From Eubacterium sp. (GTDB taxonomy: Bacteria; Bacillota; Clostridia; Lachnospirales; Lachnospiraceae), in assembly GCA_017477505.1 (NCBI GenBank), contig JAFUVQ010000017.1, positions 1 to 60,846 on the forward strand: a DNA stretch of 60,846 nt. The letters are read 5' to 3'. The notes under the pieces were generated by a model. It saw only the letters and a list, made by a program, of their open reading frames with translations. It was not told the DNA's origin and did no database searches. Made by a program: the position numbers and the translations under genes. Below are positions 36,546-46,746 of the stretch, in pieces; position 1 is the stretch's first letter, and the number at the start of each line of letters is the position of its first letter.

Positions 36546-37409
36546 TTATTCCTCTTCAAGACCATTCTGCATCACAGCTGCCTCGTAGCAGTTATTCATG
36601 AGCATGGCGATGGTCATAGGTCCTACTCCGCCCGGAACAGGTGTGATTTTACCGGCAACAGGCTCAGCCTTCTCATAGTCAACATCACCACAGAGTTTCT
36701 TGCCTTCGCCCTTTCTGTGGATACCTACATCAATGACAGTTGCTCCCTCCTTGATATAAGTATTATCGATAAATTCAGGCTGTCCTATAGCAACCACGAG
36801 AACATCCGCTCTCTTGCAAACCTCCCGGAGATCTCTGGTCTTGGAATGACAAATGGTAACTGTTGCATTTTCACGAAGCAGCAGCATGCCCATAGGCTTG
36901 CCTACTATATTACTTCTTCCTATAACAACTGCCTCCGCACCTGAAAGTTCGGTACCGCTTCTCTTAAGCAGCTGAATGATTCCTGCAGGAGTACATGATA
37001 CAAATCCTCTCTCACCAATGCTGAGACGGCCAACTGATTCAGGATGGAATCCGTCAACATCCTTATCAGGTGAGATTGCTCTTATGACTTTGCTCTCATC
37101 AATATGCTCCGGAAGAGGAAGCTGAACAAGAATGCCGTTTACATTATCATTTTTATTTAGCTTATCAATGATGCTGAGAAGCTCTTCTTCCGTTGTTTCA
37201 GCAGGAAGTTCGTAAGACAGAGACTTTATCCCTGTATATTCACAGGCCTTTTTCTTATTACCTACATAAACTGTGGAAGCCGGATCATTTCCGACCAATA
37301 TTACAGCCAAAGAAGTCTCAATACCCTTTTCCTTCAGTGCTGCAACCTTAGCCTTAACCTCGTCCTTAATATCCTGCGAAATCTTCTTACCATCTATTAT
37401 TTCAGCCAC
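36546..37409 (-). CDS. folD: Bifunctional methylenetetrahydrofolate dehydrogenase / cyclohydrolase
   Basis: 287 residues, normal length. Family signatures: VGNDPASTVYVGNKKKAC, GILVQLPLPEHID, DVDGFHPESVG, and the cofactor block VIGRSNIVGKPMGMLLL. The C-terminus has TPVPGGVGPMTIAMLM. It interconverts methylene-, methenyl- and formyl-tetrahydrofolate. GTG start with a strong GGAGGA site. It lies 32 bp after fhs, so both C1-pathway enzymes are co-transcribed. Confidence 0.97.
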   Translation of the reverse strand: MAEIIDGKKISQDIKDEVKAKVAALKEKGIETSLAVILVGNDPASTVYVGNKKKACEYTGIKSLSYELPAETTEEELLSIIDKLNKNDNVNGILVQLPLPEHIDESKVIRAISPDKDVDGFHPESVGRLSIGERGFVSCTPAGIIQLLKRSGTELSGAEAVVIGRSNIVGKPMGMLLLRENATVTICHSKTRDLREVCKRADVLVVAIGQPEFIDNTYIKEGATVIDVGIHRKGEGKKLCGDVDYEKAEPVAGKITPVPGGVGPMTIAMLMNNCYEAAVMQNGLEEE

Positions 37410-37441
37410 TTTAAATCCTCCTCAAAAAACAAAACAATAAA

Positions 37442-39112
37442 CTAAAACAGTCCCGTAATATCACCATTATCATCTATATCTATACGTTCTGCCGCAGGAC
37501 TCTTTGGAAGTCCCGGCATAGTCATTATGCTTCCGGAAATCATTACCACGAAGCCTGCGCCCGCTGACACATATACTTCACGTATATTCATCTTGAAACC
37601 GGATGGACGTCCGAGTAATGTCGGATCATCTGAAAGTGAGTACTGAGTCTTGGCAACACAGACCGGAAGATTTCCATAACCCATAGCCTCAATCTTGGCA
37701 ATGGCATTTTCCGCTTCCTTACTGTAAACAACTCCGTCAGCACCGTAAATCTCACGTGCAAGGGTAGCCATCTTCTCTTTGATCGGCAGTTCTGTGTCGT
37801 AGATCGGTGCATAATGTGACTCTTCCGAATCAAGTATACGAAGCACCTCTTCAGCAAGGGGGATTCCACCTTCGCCGCCCTTTGCCCAGACTTCGGAAAG
37901 TGTAAGCTTAACTCCCATATCCTCACAGTATTTCTTTACATATTCTATCTCGGCATCTGTATCAGAAACAAATCTGTTAAGTGTAACAACTACCGGAAGT
38001 CCGAACTTCTTGATATTTTCTATATGCTTTCCGAGATTAACAATTCCCTTTGAAAGTGCATCTATATTCTCGGCATCAAGATCAGCCTTTGCTACACCAC
38101 CATTATATTTGAGTGCTCTGACTGTAGCTACTATGACAGTCATGTCAGGTTTAAGACCTGCAAGACGGCACTTGATATCAAGAAACTTTTCTGCTCCGAG
38201 ATCTGCTCCGAAACCTGCCTCTGTAACTACATAATCGGCAGTCTTAAGAGCAAGTCTGGTAGCTCTTACAGAGTTACAGCCATGGGCTATATTTGCAAAT
38301 GGTCCGCCGTGTACTACCGCGGGATTTCCTTCAAGAGTCTGGATCAGGTTAGGTCTTATGGCATCCTTAAGGAGTGCTGTCATAGCCCCGACGCATCCGA
38401 GCTGTTCTGCAGTTACCGGCTCATTTGCATAAGTATATGCAACTATCATGCGACCGAGTCTCTTCTTGAGGTCAAATATATCCTCAGAAAGACAGAGTAT
38501 AGCCATTACTTCCGTTGCAACTGTGATTACGAAATGATCCTCTCTCACAACTCCGTCCATACGCTTGCCCATGCCGATGACGATATTCCTGAGTGCCCTG
38601 TCATTCATATCAAGACATCTCTTAAGAACTATCCTGTTAGGGTCTATTCCAAGCGCATTTCCCTGAAGAAGATGATTGTCAAGGCAGGCTGCGAGAAGAT
38701 TATTTGCTGATGTTATGGCATGAAAATCTCCCGTAAAATGAAGATTCAGCTTTTCCATAGGAACAACCTGTGAATATCCGCCGCCGGCTGCTCCTCCTTT
38801 TACTCCGAAGCAAGGTCCGAGTGACGGCTCGCGGAGCGCTATCATAGTCTTCTTTCCAAGTCTCGACAGAGCGTCTCCAAGCCCTATGGTGACTGTAGTC
38901 TTTCCTTCACCGGCAGGAGTAGGATTGATTGCAGTTACAAGGATAAGCTTTCCGTCCTTATTATTGCTCACACTGTCAATATATGAATCCGTAAACTTGG
39001 CCATATGATTTCCGTAAAGCTCAAGTTCTTCTTCCTTTACGCCAACCTTAGCTGCTACTTCCTTTATATTCTTTAATTCTGCACCAAGAGCAATCTCGAT
39101 ATCTGTTAACAT
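37442..39112 (-). CDS. fhs: Formate-tetrahydrofolate ligase
   Basis: 556 residues, normal length. The ATP-binding loop [20 protein letters not shown] lies near residue 65, followed by [20 protein letters not shown] and [12 protein letters not shown]. It uses ATP to join formate and tetrahydrofolate, feeding folD. In a non-acetogenic fermenter it usually supplies C1 units for purines. Ribosome-binding site: TGGAGG. No THF riboswitch could be recognised in the 97-base leader. Confidence 0.97.
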   Translation of the reverse strand: MLTDIEIALGAELKNIKEVAAKVGVKEEELELYGNHMAKFTDSYIDSVSNNKDGKLILVTAINPTPAGEGKTTVTIGLGDALSRLGKKTMIALREPSLGPCFGVKGGAAGGGYSQVVPMEKLNLHFTGDFHAITSANNLLAACLDNHLLQGNALGIDPNRIVLKRCLDMNDRALRNIVIGMGKRMDGVVREDHFVITVATEVMAILCLSEDIFDLKKRLGRMIVAYTYANEPVTAEQLGCVGAMTALLKDAIRPNLIQTLEGNPAVVHGGPFANIAHGCNSVRATRLALKTADYVVTEAGFGADLGAEKFLDIKCRLAGLKPDMTVIVATVRALKYNGGVAKADLDAENIDALSKGIVNLGKHIENIKKFGLPVVVTLNRFVSDTDAEIEYVKKYCEDMGVKLTLSEVWAKGGEGGIPLAEEVLRILDSEESHYAPIYDTELPIKEKMATLAREIYGADGVVYSKEAENAIAKIEAMGYGNLPVCVAKTQYSLSDDPTLLGRPSGFKMNIREVYVSAGAGFVVMISGSIMTMPGLPKSPAAERIDIDDNGDITGLF

Positions 39113-39209
39113 GTTACCTCCATATTTAAGACGAGTACTATTGAATCACTAAATTACCGAATAACCCCTTCGATAAAACTCTGTTATATAGCAGATGCAG
39201 TCCCATTTA

Positions 39210-41996
39210 TCAGAGTGATACAAACTCTTCAAACTGATCCATGGTCATAAGTACCTTTCTTGGCTTTGTACCCTCTTCAGGTCCAACAACTCCGGCATCA
39301 GCAAGCTGATCCATTATTCTTGCAGCCCTGTTAAAGCCTATTCTGAACATTCTCTGAAGCATTCCTATGGATGCCTTATCCTTCTCGATGATAAGCCTTC
39401 CCGCATCTTCAAAATATTCATCATACCTTTCTTCATCATCACCGCCGGCAGCTCCGCCGCCCGACGAAGCCGCTGAATCTATGGACTGCGATACAGCTTC
39501 ATCGTACTGGCTTTCACCATTCTGCTTCTTTATATATTCAACAACCGCAAGACATTCTTCATCATCAACAAGGGCACCCTGAACTCTTTCAGGTTTTGGC
39601 ATTCCTGTAGGGAAGAACAGCATATCGCCTTTTCCGAGCAGCTTCTCCGCACCGTTCATATCAAGTATGGTACGTGAATCAACACCACTTGAAACCGCAA
39701 ATGCAATTCTTGACGGCACATTTGCCTTTATAAGCCCCGTAATGACATCAACAGAAGGTCTCTGTGTAGCGATTACAAGATGTATTCCCGCAGCTCTCGC
39801 AAGCTGTGTAAGTCTTACGATGGCATCCTCAACTTCACCATGAGCAACCATCATAAGGTCGGCAAGCTCATCTACGATGATAACTATCTGAGGAAGCACT
39901 CTGAGGTCCGGATTTTCATCTGAAGGTTCTGCAGCTTCAGCTTTGGTATTAAAGCCTTTAAGATTCTTTACATTATATTTTGAGAAAAGCTGATAACGCT
40001 TTGTCATCTCGGCAACTGCCCAGTTAAGAGTTCCTGCTGCCTTTTTAGGATCGGTAACAACCGGAACCATAAGATGAGGAATTCCGTTATAGCTCGTAAG
40101 TTCTACCATCTTAGGATCGATCATCAGAAGTCTTACCTCATCCGGCGTAGACTTATATAAAATACTCATTATAAGAGTATTTATACATACCGACTTACCC
40201 GAACCCGTAGCACCGGCAACCAGAAGGTGAGGCATCTTGGCGAGGTCAGTCACTACTGTCTTGCCGCCAATATCCTTACCTACGGCAAATGTAAGCTTAG
40301 AGGAAGAATTCTTATATTCTTCCGACTCAACAAGTTCTCTGAAGGATACCACACTGTTCTCACTGTTCGGCACTTCAATACCCACTGCCGACTTACCCGG
40401 AATAGGGGCTTCAATACGTATATCAGCGGCAGCAAGGGCAAGCTTGATATCATCCGCAAGTGCTGTTATCTTTCCGACCTTAACGCCTACATCAGGCTGA
40501 AGTTCATATCTCGTTACAGCCGGACCCACACTGCAATTCATGATGCTGACACTTACTCCAAAGCTTTCAAGTGTATCCTTAAGCTTCTTTGCCGTAGCTC
40601 TGACATCATCTTCTGTATTACCGCCTTTTCCGTTCTTCTTCTTTTTAAGAAGGCTGACCGGCGGAAGTCTGTATTCTTTCTTAGGTTTATTAATCTCTCC
40701 GACTTTGGAGACATTCTTCTCTATTTCTTCGGAAACAGCTCTGGTTGCCTCCTCTGTTTTCTGTGCGGCCTCCCGCTTTGTTTCCTGTTTGATTTCTGTC
40801 TTTGTTCCTGACCCGGCTTCTGCCCTGGTCTCCGCTTTGGTTTCAGTCCTGGTTTTCTGTCTCTTTTCTATGAAATCAGGAATCAAAGGATCATTTTCTT
40901 CATCCGGTATATCGTCATCATCCTTTTCCCTGCCCGAGATTCCCTTAATAGGAAATGATCCGAAATCATCATCAATATTCTTCACGGCATGAAGTGTGAT
41001 AACCTCTTCATCCTCTTCTTTTTCTGCTTTTTTTCTGCGTGAATTCTTTACGCCCATAGTATTAGGCATTTCAGGAGGAGTTGTCTCCTTCTTAAGCTCA
41101 CGCATTTCTTCATCAGGCACCCTCTTATTCTTATGTCTCTTTTTGTATCCCTTCTGGGTCGCTTCAGTGGAAGTAACCTTTATGGAATCAAGAATATTGC
41201 CTTTCTTCTTTCTTGCGGGAGCATAGCCCTCATAATCATCGTAGTCGTCATAGTCACCGTAATCATCGTAATCGTCATAATCATCAGCCGGTGGAGAAAG
41301 TTTCTTTCTTCCTCCTCTTTTATCCGGCAGATTATCCTGCTCATATTCTTCGTATTCTTCATATTCTTCTTCGTCGTCATAACCGGAATAACCCTGTCCG
41401 ACTCTGCCTTTAAGAGACGCCGCAAATGATTTTGCATATTCAAGTACGGATATCTCGGTAACCTCGATAACTATAACAAAAAGAAGAAGTACAACAATAA
41501 TGATAAGTCCGGCCTTACCTATAAAGCTTCCAAGAAGTGAAGCTATACCACCGAATATGATACCGCCGCCGACCTTATCATGGAAACCGTCCATGTAGAG
41601 AGATTTTGCCGTATTTTCCTCGACCCCGTTAATGAGCTGAAGTATAAAATCAGCATCTATCAGAGCCACTCCGGACCATATAACCTTCTGAACAACTCTT
41701 CTCTTTCCGCCGTTTGCCATAAGGAAAAGCAGGGAAATAATAACATATATCGGAAGTATATAAGTAATAGCTCCAAATATTCCGAAGAAGAATCCTGCCA
41801 CATAATTTCCTACAACACCACAGATTCCGAAGGAACTGAGTAAGAGGAACAGGCAGAAAGCAAGCATCACAAAGAAAGCTATCTCCATCTTGGTTTCAGG
41901 AGACAGTGAATTATCTACCAATGGCTGTGCTGTCTTGGACTTTGTGCTGCTTTTAGCTTTTGATGTATTCTTTTTTCCGGTATTGGACGATGCCAT
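39210..41996 (-). CDS. ftsK: DNA translocase FtsK/SpoIIIE
   Basis: 928 residues. Four or five N-terminal membrane helices (to about residue 200), a long acidic and charged linker (about 200-430) with low-complexity aspartate/tyrosine runs, then the alpha-beta motor. Walker A GATGSGKSVCINTLI is near residue 600, and Walker B IVIIVDELADLMM follows. The C-terminal gamma winged helix (SIGMLQRMFRIGFNRAARIMDQL) that reads KOPS-type sites is intact. It pumps chromosome DNA at the division septum. xerD, its possible partner, is about 8 kb away on the same strand. Ribosome-binding site: AGGAGAG. Confidence 0.95.
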   Translation of the reverse strand: MASSNTGKKNTSKAKSSTKSKTAQPLVDNSLSPETKMEIAFFVMLAFCLFLLLSSFGICGVVGNYVAGFFFGIFGAITYILPIYVIISLLFLMANGGKRRVVQKVIWSGVALIDADFILQLINGVEENTAKSLYMDGFHDKVGGGIIFGGIASLLGSFIGKAGLIIIVVLLLFVIVIEVTEISVLEYAKSFAASLKGRVGQGYSGYDDEEEYEEYEEYEQDNLPDKRGGRKKLSPPADDYDDYDDYGDYDDYDDYEGYAPARKKKGNILDSIKVTSTEATQKGYKKRHKNKRVPDEEMRELKKETTPPEMPNTMGVKNSRRKKAEKEEDEEVITLHAVKNIDDDFGSFPIKGISGREKDDDDIPDEENDPLIPDFIEKRQKTRTETKAETRAEAGSGTKTEIKQETKREAAQKTEEATRAVSEEIEKNVSKVGEINKPKKEYRLPPVSLLKKKKNGKGGNTEDDVRATAKKLKDTLESFGVSVSIMNCSVGPAVTRYELQPDVGVKVGKITALADDIKLALAAADIRIEAPIPGKSAVGIEVPNSENSVVSFRELVESEEYKNSSSKLTFAVGKDIGGKTVVTDLAKMPHLLVAGATGSGKSVCINTLIMSILYKSTPDEVRLLMIDPKMVELTSYNGIPHLMVPVVTDPKKAAGTLNWAVAEMTKRYQLFSKYNVKNLKGFNTKAEAAEPSDENPDLRVLPQIVIIVDELADLMMVAHGEVEDAIVRLTQLARAAGIHLVIATQRPSVDVITGLIKANVPSRIAFAVSSGVDSRTILDMNGAEKLLGKGDMLFFPTGMPKPERVQGALVDDEECLAVVEYIKKQNGESQYDEAVSQSIDSAASSGGGAAGGDDEERYDEYFEDAGRLIIEKDKASIGMLQRMFRIGFNRAARIMDQLADAGVVGPEEGTKPRKVLMTMDQFEEFVSL

Positions 41997-42031
41997 AAAG
42001 ACTCTCTCCTAACTTAGAATTTTTCATCAAA

Positions 42032-42081
42032 ATCCTCCGCTTTTGGCCGACTTTACTGTCTTTGCCTCTGGCGGAGGATTC
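42032..42081 (-). terminator. Terminator of the cellobiose phosphorylase gene
   Basis: AATCCTCCGC (42032-42041) pairs with GCGGAGGATT (42072-42081) with a 30-base loop. On the minus strand TTGATGAAAAA follows, so the T-run is weak. Confidence 0.6.
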
Positions 42082-42094
42082 AGTATTATGCGGA

Positions 42095-44494
42095 TTAGAA
42101 TGTGTAAACTACTTCATTTTCATCCTTCAAAATGTCAAATGGAATATAATCATCCTTCATTGTTTCGCCATTAACTGTAAGGCTTGTGAAACCTGATTCC
42201 TTAGCTCTCGGATTCTCAAATACCATATGGAGCTTTTTGCCACGGAAGGTCTTCTCAACCTCATATCTGTCCCATTCAGAAGGGATTGCCGGTGCAATCT
42301 TAAGGCCTCCGAGGTCAGGTCTCATTCCGAGTATACCCTCAACCGAACCAACCATAACTGTTGATGCAGTACCTGTAAGCCAATGTACATGTGCTCTTCC
42401 GAAATATGGGCTGTCCTTTCCTTCAGTGAACTGTCCATGTGAATATGGCTCGAGTTTTCTGATCTCTGCCTTGTCATTCATAGCTGCAGGGCTTGAATTT
42501 GTAAAGTATTCAAATGCTCTGTTACCGTGTCCCATAAGAGCTTCGGCAAGTATGATCCAGCCCTGTGGCTGTGAGAAGATACCGCCATTCTCTTTTGTTG
42601 ATGCATTGAAGAGAAGCATGAGTGCTCCGTCAAATGCATGATCCTTATATGCAGGTGCCATAAGCATACATCCGTTTTCAGTAGCAAGTATATCATGTAC
42701 TGAATCAAGAGCCTTCTCAGCCTGTTCCTCACTTGCGAAACCGCTTATGATCGACCAGCTCTGTGGATTAAGCCACATTGAAGCCTCCGGATCATCTCTC
42801 TTACCGATAACCATTCCGTCATCCTTGAATCCTCTTATGAAACGGTCTTCGTTCCAGCAGAGTGTCTCAAGTGTCTCACCGAGCTTCTTCTGTATATCAT
42901 CAATATAAGCAATATAGATTTTATCCTTCTTATGCTCTGCAAATATCTTGATGATATTCATAGCATAATATAACTGGAATGCAACGAAGGTTGACTCGCC
43001 ATCCTTACCAAGACGGAGGCAGTCATTCCAGTCTGCATGAAGTCCTGCAGGCATACCGTGTATTCCAAGGTGATTCATGGAGAAATCAATAGCTCTCTTA
43101 AGGTGTCCGTAAACACTTGCATTATCACCATTTGCAAATACTATATCCTCATCGAGGAAATCAATATTTCCTGATTCGGAAATATACTTATAAACTGTAG
43201 GGAAGAGCCAGAGTGCATCATCTGCTCTATAGGCAGGATGTCCTGTTGCTCTTACATATGATTCATCATCAGGTGTATCTTCATGACCTGCATTGTGATC
43301 GAACTTAACAAGCGGAAGTCCTGCACCGTTATTAACCTGAGCTGAAAGCATAAATCTTATCTTCTCAAGTGCCATCTCAGGTGCAAGATGGATAACACCC
43401 TGAATATCCTGAACTGTATCTCTGTATCCATATCCGTTTCTAAGACCGCAGTATGTGAATGATGCAGCTCTGGACCATATAAATGTCATGAAGCACTGAT
43501 ATGCATTCCATGTATTGATCATAGCATTAAATGCAAGGCTAGGAGTCTTAACCTGGAAGTTATTAAGCTTTCCATGCCAGTAGCTCTTAAGCTCATTGAT
43601 CTCGTTAAGGCATACAACATCAGGTATTGAATAATGATCAAGTATCTGTACTGCCTCTTCATCACTCTTAAGTCCGAGAACGAATACGAATGTCTTTGAC
43701 TCACCCGGATTAAGGGTAAGCTTTGTGGAAAGTGCTCCGCAGGAGTTAAGGTTATAGTTAAGCTTATTGCCGAGGTCTCCCTCCATAACTCCTACAGGAT
43801 TTCCGTAATTATGATAATTGCCAAGGAATTCTTCCTTGTCACCGCAGTATGATGCAACATCAGCCCCTGCAAGTCCGAAGAATCTTGAAGCTGCCGTGCT
43901 GCCGTTAACTGCGTCTTTCTTTACATTTTCATTTATAACCTGCTTAATGCGGTTACCGAGGAAATACGTTCTGGTTATGAATAATGTATACTGGAGATTG
44001 ATCTGATCCTGCTCATAGTTACTTTCATTTGTAAACTCCGAATAACCGGTTACAGTGAGGTTTCTCACTCTGTCAGAATCATTCTTTACATTTACACTCC
44101 ATACTTCATATGTCTTATCAAGAGGCACATAGTAGCTTGTGCTTGTATGAATGCCCTTGTAATCGGATGAGATTACAGAATAGGCTGTACCATGACGGCA
44201 TTCGCTCTTAAATGCAGAAAGATCGGTTCCGCATGGCATCCATGAATTAGACCAGAATTCCTTTGTGTCATCGTCTCTTAAATATACATATCTTCCCGGC
44301 TGATCAAAGCTGTTGAAGATATAACGGATTATACGTCCGTTGGCGCCGGACTTTACGAAGCTGTATCCACCGGCATTGTTTGAAATGATTGCGCCGTATT
44401 CAGGTGAGCCGAGGTAATTGGCCCATGGTGCCGGTGTATCCGGTCTGTCTATCACATATTCCTTATGTGCTTCATCAAAATAACCAAAACGCAT
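42095..44494 (-). CDS. Glycoside hydrolase family 94 cellobiose phosphorylase
   Basis: 799 residues, normal for GH94. N-terminal beta-sandwich with PAPWANYLGSPEYGAIISNNAGGYSF (only the pattern PWANYLG.P.YG is needed). The (alpha/alpha)6 barrel carries the NGYGYRDTVQD block and the catalytic aspartate in HADWNDCL near residue 491. It splits cellobiose with phosphate into glucose 1-phosphate and glucose in the cytoplasm. Cellodextrin or other disaccharide specificity cannot be excluded, but length and the N-terminal motif favour cellobiose. It starts 21 bp after the pnp stop with a GGAGGG site, so it can share the pnp transcript. Confidence 0.92.
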   Translation of the reverse strand: MRFGYFDEAHKEYVIDRPDTPAPWANYLGSPEYGAIISNNAGGYSFVKSGANGRIIRYIFNSFDQPGRYVYLRDDDTKEFWSNSWMPCGTDLSAFKSECRHGTAYSVISSDYKGIHTSTSYYVPLDKTYEVWSVNVKNDSDRVRNLTVTGYSEFTNESNYEQDQINLQYTLFITRTYFLGNRIKQVINENVKKDAVNGSTAASRFFGLAGADVASYCGDKEEFLGNYHNYGNPVGVMEGDLGNKLNYNLNSCGALSTKLTLNPGESKTFVFVLGLKSDEEAVQILDHYSIPDVVCLNEINELKSYWHGKLNNFQVKTPSLAFNAMINTWNAYQCFMTFIWSRAASFTYCGLRNGYGYRDTVQDIQGVIHLAPEMALEKIRFMLSAQVNNGAGLPLVKFDHNAGHEDTPDDESYVRATGHPAYRADDALWLFPTVYKYISESGNIDFLDEDIVFANGDNASVYGHLKRAIDFSMNHLGIHGMPAGLHADWNDCLRLGKDGESTFVAFQLYYAMNIIKIFAEHKKDKIYIAYIDDIQKKLGETLETLCWNEDRFIRGFKDDGMVIGKRDDPEASMWLNPQSWSIISGFASEEQAEKALDSVHDILATENGCMLMAPAYKDHAFDGALMLLFNASTKENGGIFSQPQGWIILAEALMGHGNRAFEYFTNSSPAAMNDKAEIRKLEPYSHGQFTEGKDSPYFGRAHVHWLTGTASTVMVGSVEGILGMRPDLGGLKIAPAIPSEWDRYEVEKTFRGKKLHMVFENPRAKESGFTSLTVNGETMKDDYIPFDILKDENEVVYTF

Positions 44495-44515
44495 ATGTTA
44501 ACCCTCCATTATGCA

Positions 44516-46600
44516 TTACTCAACAATACTCTTAAGTGCAAGGCTGATCTTGCCTTCTCTGATATCAAGAACCTTTACATTTACAGTATCGCCGATATTA
44601 ACTACATCTTCTACCTTCTCAACTCTATGATCTGCAAGCTTTGAAATATGTATCATTCCATCCTTGTTAGGAGATATCTCAACAAATGCGCCGAATGGCA
44701 TGATTCTTACAACCTTACCTGTATAGATCTTGCCGACCTCGATAGGATCAACTATAAGGTGGATGATTTCAAGTGCCTTTGCAATGCCATCCTTATCTGT
44801 TCCGCTTACTGATACAAAACCGTCATCATCGATATCGATCTTAACACCAGTCTCTTCGATGATTGAATTGATTGTCTTTCCTCTCTGTCCGATAACCTCA
44901 CCTATCTTCTCAGGATCGATCTTAAGCTGTTCGATCTTAGGAGCGTAAGCATTAACTTCAGCTCTCGGTTCAGGTATACACTTAAGCATAACCTCATCAA
45001 GGATAAACTCTCTTGCCTGTCTTGTTCTTGCAATAGCCTCACGGATTATGTCATCTGTAAGACCATGAATCTTGATATCCATCTGTATAGCTGTGATACC
45101 CTTCTTTGTACCGGCAACCTTGAAGTCCATATCTCCGAAGAAATCTTCAAGTCCCTGGATATCTGTAAGTACTACATAATCATCATCAGTATCACCTGTT
45201 ACAAGTCCGCATGAAATACCTGCTACAGGAGCCTTGATAGGTACACCTGCTGCCATAAGTGACATACAGGATGCACATGTGGATGCCATTGATGTAGAAC
45301 CGTTTGATTCAAATGTCTCGGATACGGCACGGATTGCATACGGGAATTCTTCCTCTGAAGGAATTACAGGAAGAAGAGCTCTCTCTGCAAGTGCACCATG
45401 TCCTATCTCTCTACGTCCCGGACCACGTGATACCTTTGTCTCACCAACTGAGTATGATGGGAAATTGTAGTGGTGTATATATCTCTTTGAAGTTACATTT
45501 ACATCAAGTCCATCAACCTTCTGTGCCTCAGCAAGAGGAGCAAGTGTTACAATATCGCAGATCTGTGTCTGTCCTCTTGTGAACATGGCAGAACCATGAA
45601 CTCTAGGGATTATATCTACTTCTGCTGCAAGAGGTCTGATCTGTGTGATCTCACGACCGTCAGGACGCTTATGATCTTTAAGAATCATCTTACGTACTGT
45701 CTTCTTCTGATACTGATAAAGAGCATCTCCAAGCTGTGCAAGGTACTCTTCATTGTCAGCGAACTTCTCGGCAAGTCTGTCTCTGATAGCATCGATATTT
45801 GCATCTCTTACCATCTTGTCATCCGTAAATACTGCCTTCTCCATCTCGTCCTGAGGAACCTCAGCTTTGATAGCCTCCATAAGTTCTTCTGATACAGCGT
45901 ATCTTGTATATTCAGCCTTCTCCTTACCACACTCGGCAACAATCATATCGATGAACTCGATAACCTTCTGGTTAACCTTATGAGCTGCAAAGATAGCCTC
46001 GAGCATCTTCTCTTCAGGAACCTCATTTGCACCTGCTTCGATCATGATAACCTTTTCTCTTGTGGAAGCAACTGTAAGCTTAAGGTCTGAATTCTTATTC
46101 TGTTCTGAATTTGGATTGAAAATGAATTCTCCATCAACAAGACCTACCTGTGTTGTTGCACATGGTCCATCAAACGGAATATCAGAAATTGATACAGCGA
46201 TAGCTGTTCCCAGCATAGCTGTAAGTTCAGGTGCGCACTCAGGATCAACTGAAAGAACCAGGTTCTCAAGAGTAACGTCATTACGATAATCCTTAGGGAA
46301 AAGAGGTCTCATAGGTCTGTCGATAACACGGCATGTAAGTATCGCATTCTCGGATGCCTTACCCTCTCTCTTATTGAAACCACCGGGAATCTTTCCTACA
46401 GCATACATCTTCTCATTGTACTCAACAGAAAGCGGGAAGAAATCGATCCCCTCTCTCGGCTGCTTGGAAGCTGTTGCAGTTGAAAGAACCACAGTGTCTC
46501 CATAATGAATGAGAACAGCCCCATTCGCCTGCTTTGCTACTCTGTCAACATCTACACGAAGAGTTCTTCCTGCAAGTGTTGTCTCAAATTTTTTGTACAT
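44516..46600 (-). CDS. pnp: Polyribonucleotide nucleotidyltransferase
   Basis: About 694 residues. Two RNase PH domains separated by a helical part, then KH and S1. Visible: TLAGRTLRVDVDRVAKQANGAVL-type start, the second-core block PLVAEVDIIPRVHGSAMFTRGQTQ (pattern VHGS..F.RG.TQ), and at the end the KH GQRGKTI and the S1 segment GKVVRIMPFGAFVEI. It degrades RNA by phosphorolysis. The first ATG is one base from AAGGAG, so I chose the ATG at 46600 with eight-base spacing. A long hairpin precedes it (separate entry). The usual upstream neighbour rpsO is separated from it by aroEK. Confidence 0.95.
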   Translation of the reverse strand: MYKKFETTLAGRTLRVDVDRVAKQANGAVLIHYGDTVVLSTATASKQPREGIDFFPLSVEYNEKMYAVGKIPGGFNKREGKASENAILTCRVIDRPMRPLFPKDYRNDVTLENLVLSVDPECAPELTAMLGTAIAVSISDIPFDGPCATTQVGLVDGEFIFNPNSEQNKNSDLKLTVASTREKVIMIEAGANEVPEEKMLEAIFAAHKVNQKVIEFIDMIVAECGKEKAEYTRYAVSEELMEAIKAEVPQDEMEKAVFTDDKMVRDANIDAIRDRLAEKFADNEEYLAQLGDALYQYQKKTVRKMILKDHKRPDGREITQIRPLAAEVDIIPRVHGSAMFTRGQTQICDIVTLAPLAEAQKVDGLDVNVTSKRYIHHYNFPSYSVGETKVSRGPGRREIGHGALAERALLPVIPSEEEFPYAIRAVSETFESNGSTSMASTCASCMSLMAAGVPIKAPVAGISCGLVTGDTDDDYVVLTDIQGLEDFFGDMDFKVAGTKKGITAIQMDIKIHGLTDDIIREAIARTRQAREFILDEVMLKCIPEPRAEVNAYAPKIEQLKIDPEKIGEVIGQRGKTINSIIEETGVKIDIDDDGFVSVSGTDKDGIAKALEIIHLIVDPIEVGKIYTGKVVRIMPFGAFVEISPNKDGMIHISKLADHRVEKVEDVVNIGDTVNVKVLDIREGKISLALKSIVE

Positions 46601-46629
46601 TTCCATGTCTCCTTATAAATATATTATTT

Positions 46630-46717
46630 AGGATTTTAAGACACCGAAACGACTGAAACACTCACCTTCCTTACGACGATGAGCATTTCAGTAGTCTCGG
46701 GCAGTCTCAAAAATCCT
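46630..46717 (-). promoter_or_regulatory. Long imperfect hairpin in the pnp leader
   Basis: On the minus strand, the arm beginning AGGATTTTTGAGAC pairs with the arm ending GTCTTAAAATCCT. The stem continues inward through CCGAGAC/GTTTCGG, ACTGAAA/TTTCAGT and GCTC/GAGT. About 30 base pairs with a few mismatches and G-U pairs, and a loop of about 17 bases. It ends 24 bases before the pnp start. It fits an RNase III-type cleavage substrate as known for the E. coli pnp leader. Confidence 0.75.
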
Positions 46718-46746
46718 TTAAATTCTACCATATCAGGGCATTTTCA

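Noticed and set aside
39113-39209. Possible THF riboswitch before fhs
   Set aside because: The 97-base leader lacks the paired arms and conserved loops of that riboswitch as far as I can see.
40227-41429. Several long plus-strand reading frames opposite ftsK
   Set aside because: They are shadows created by the low-complexity acidic linker and ordinary codon bias of ftsK; no ribosome-binding sites or family motifs.
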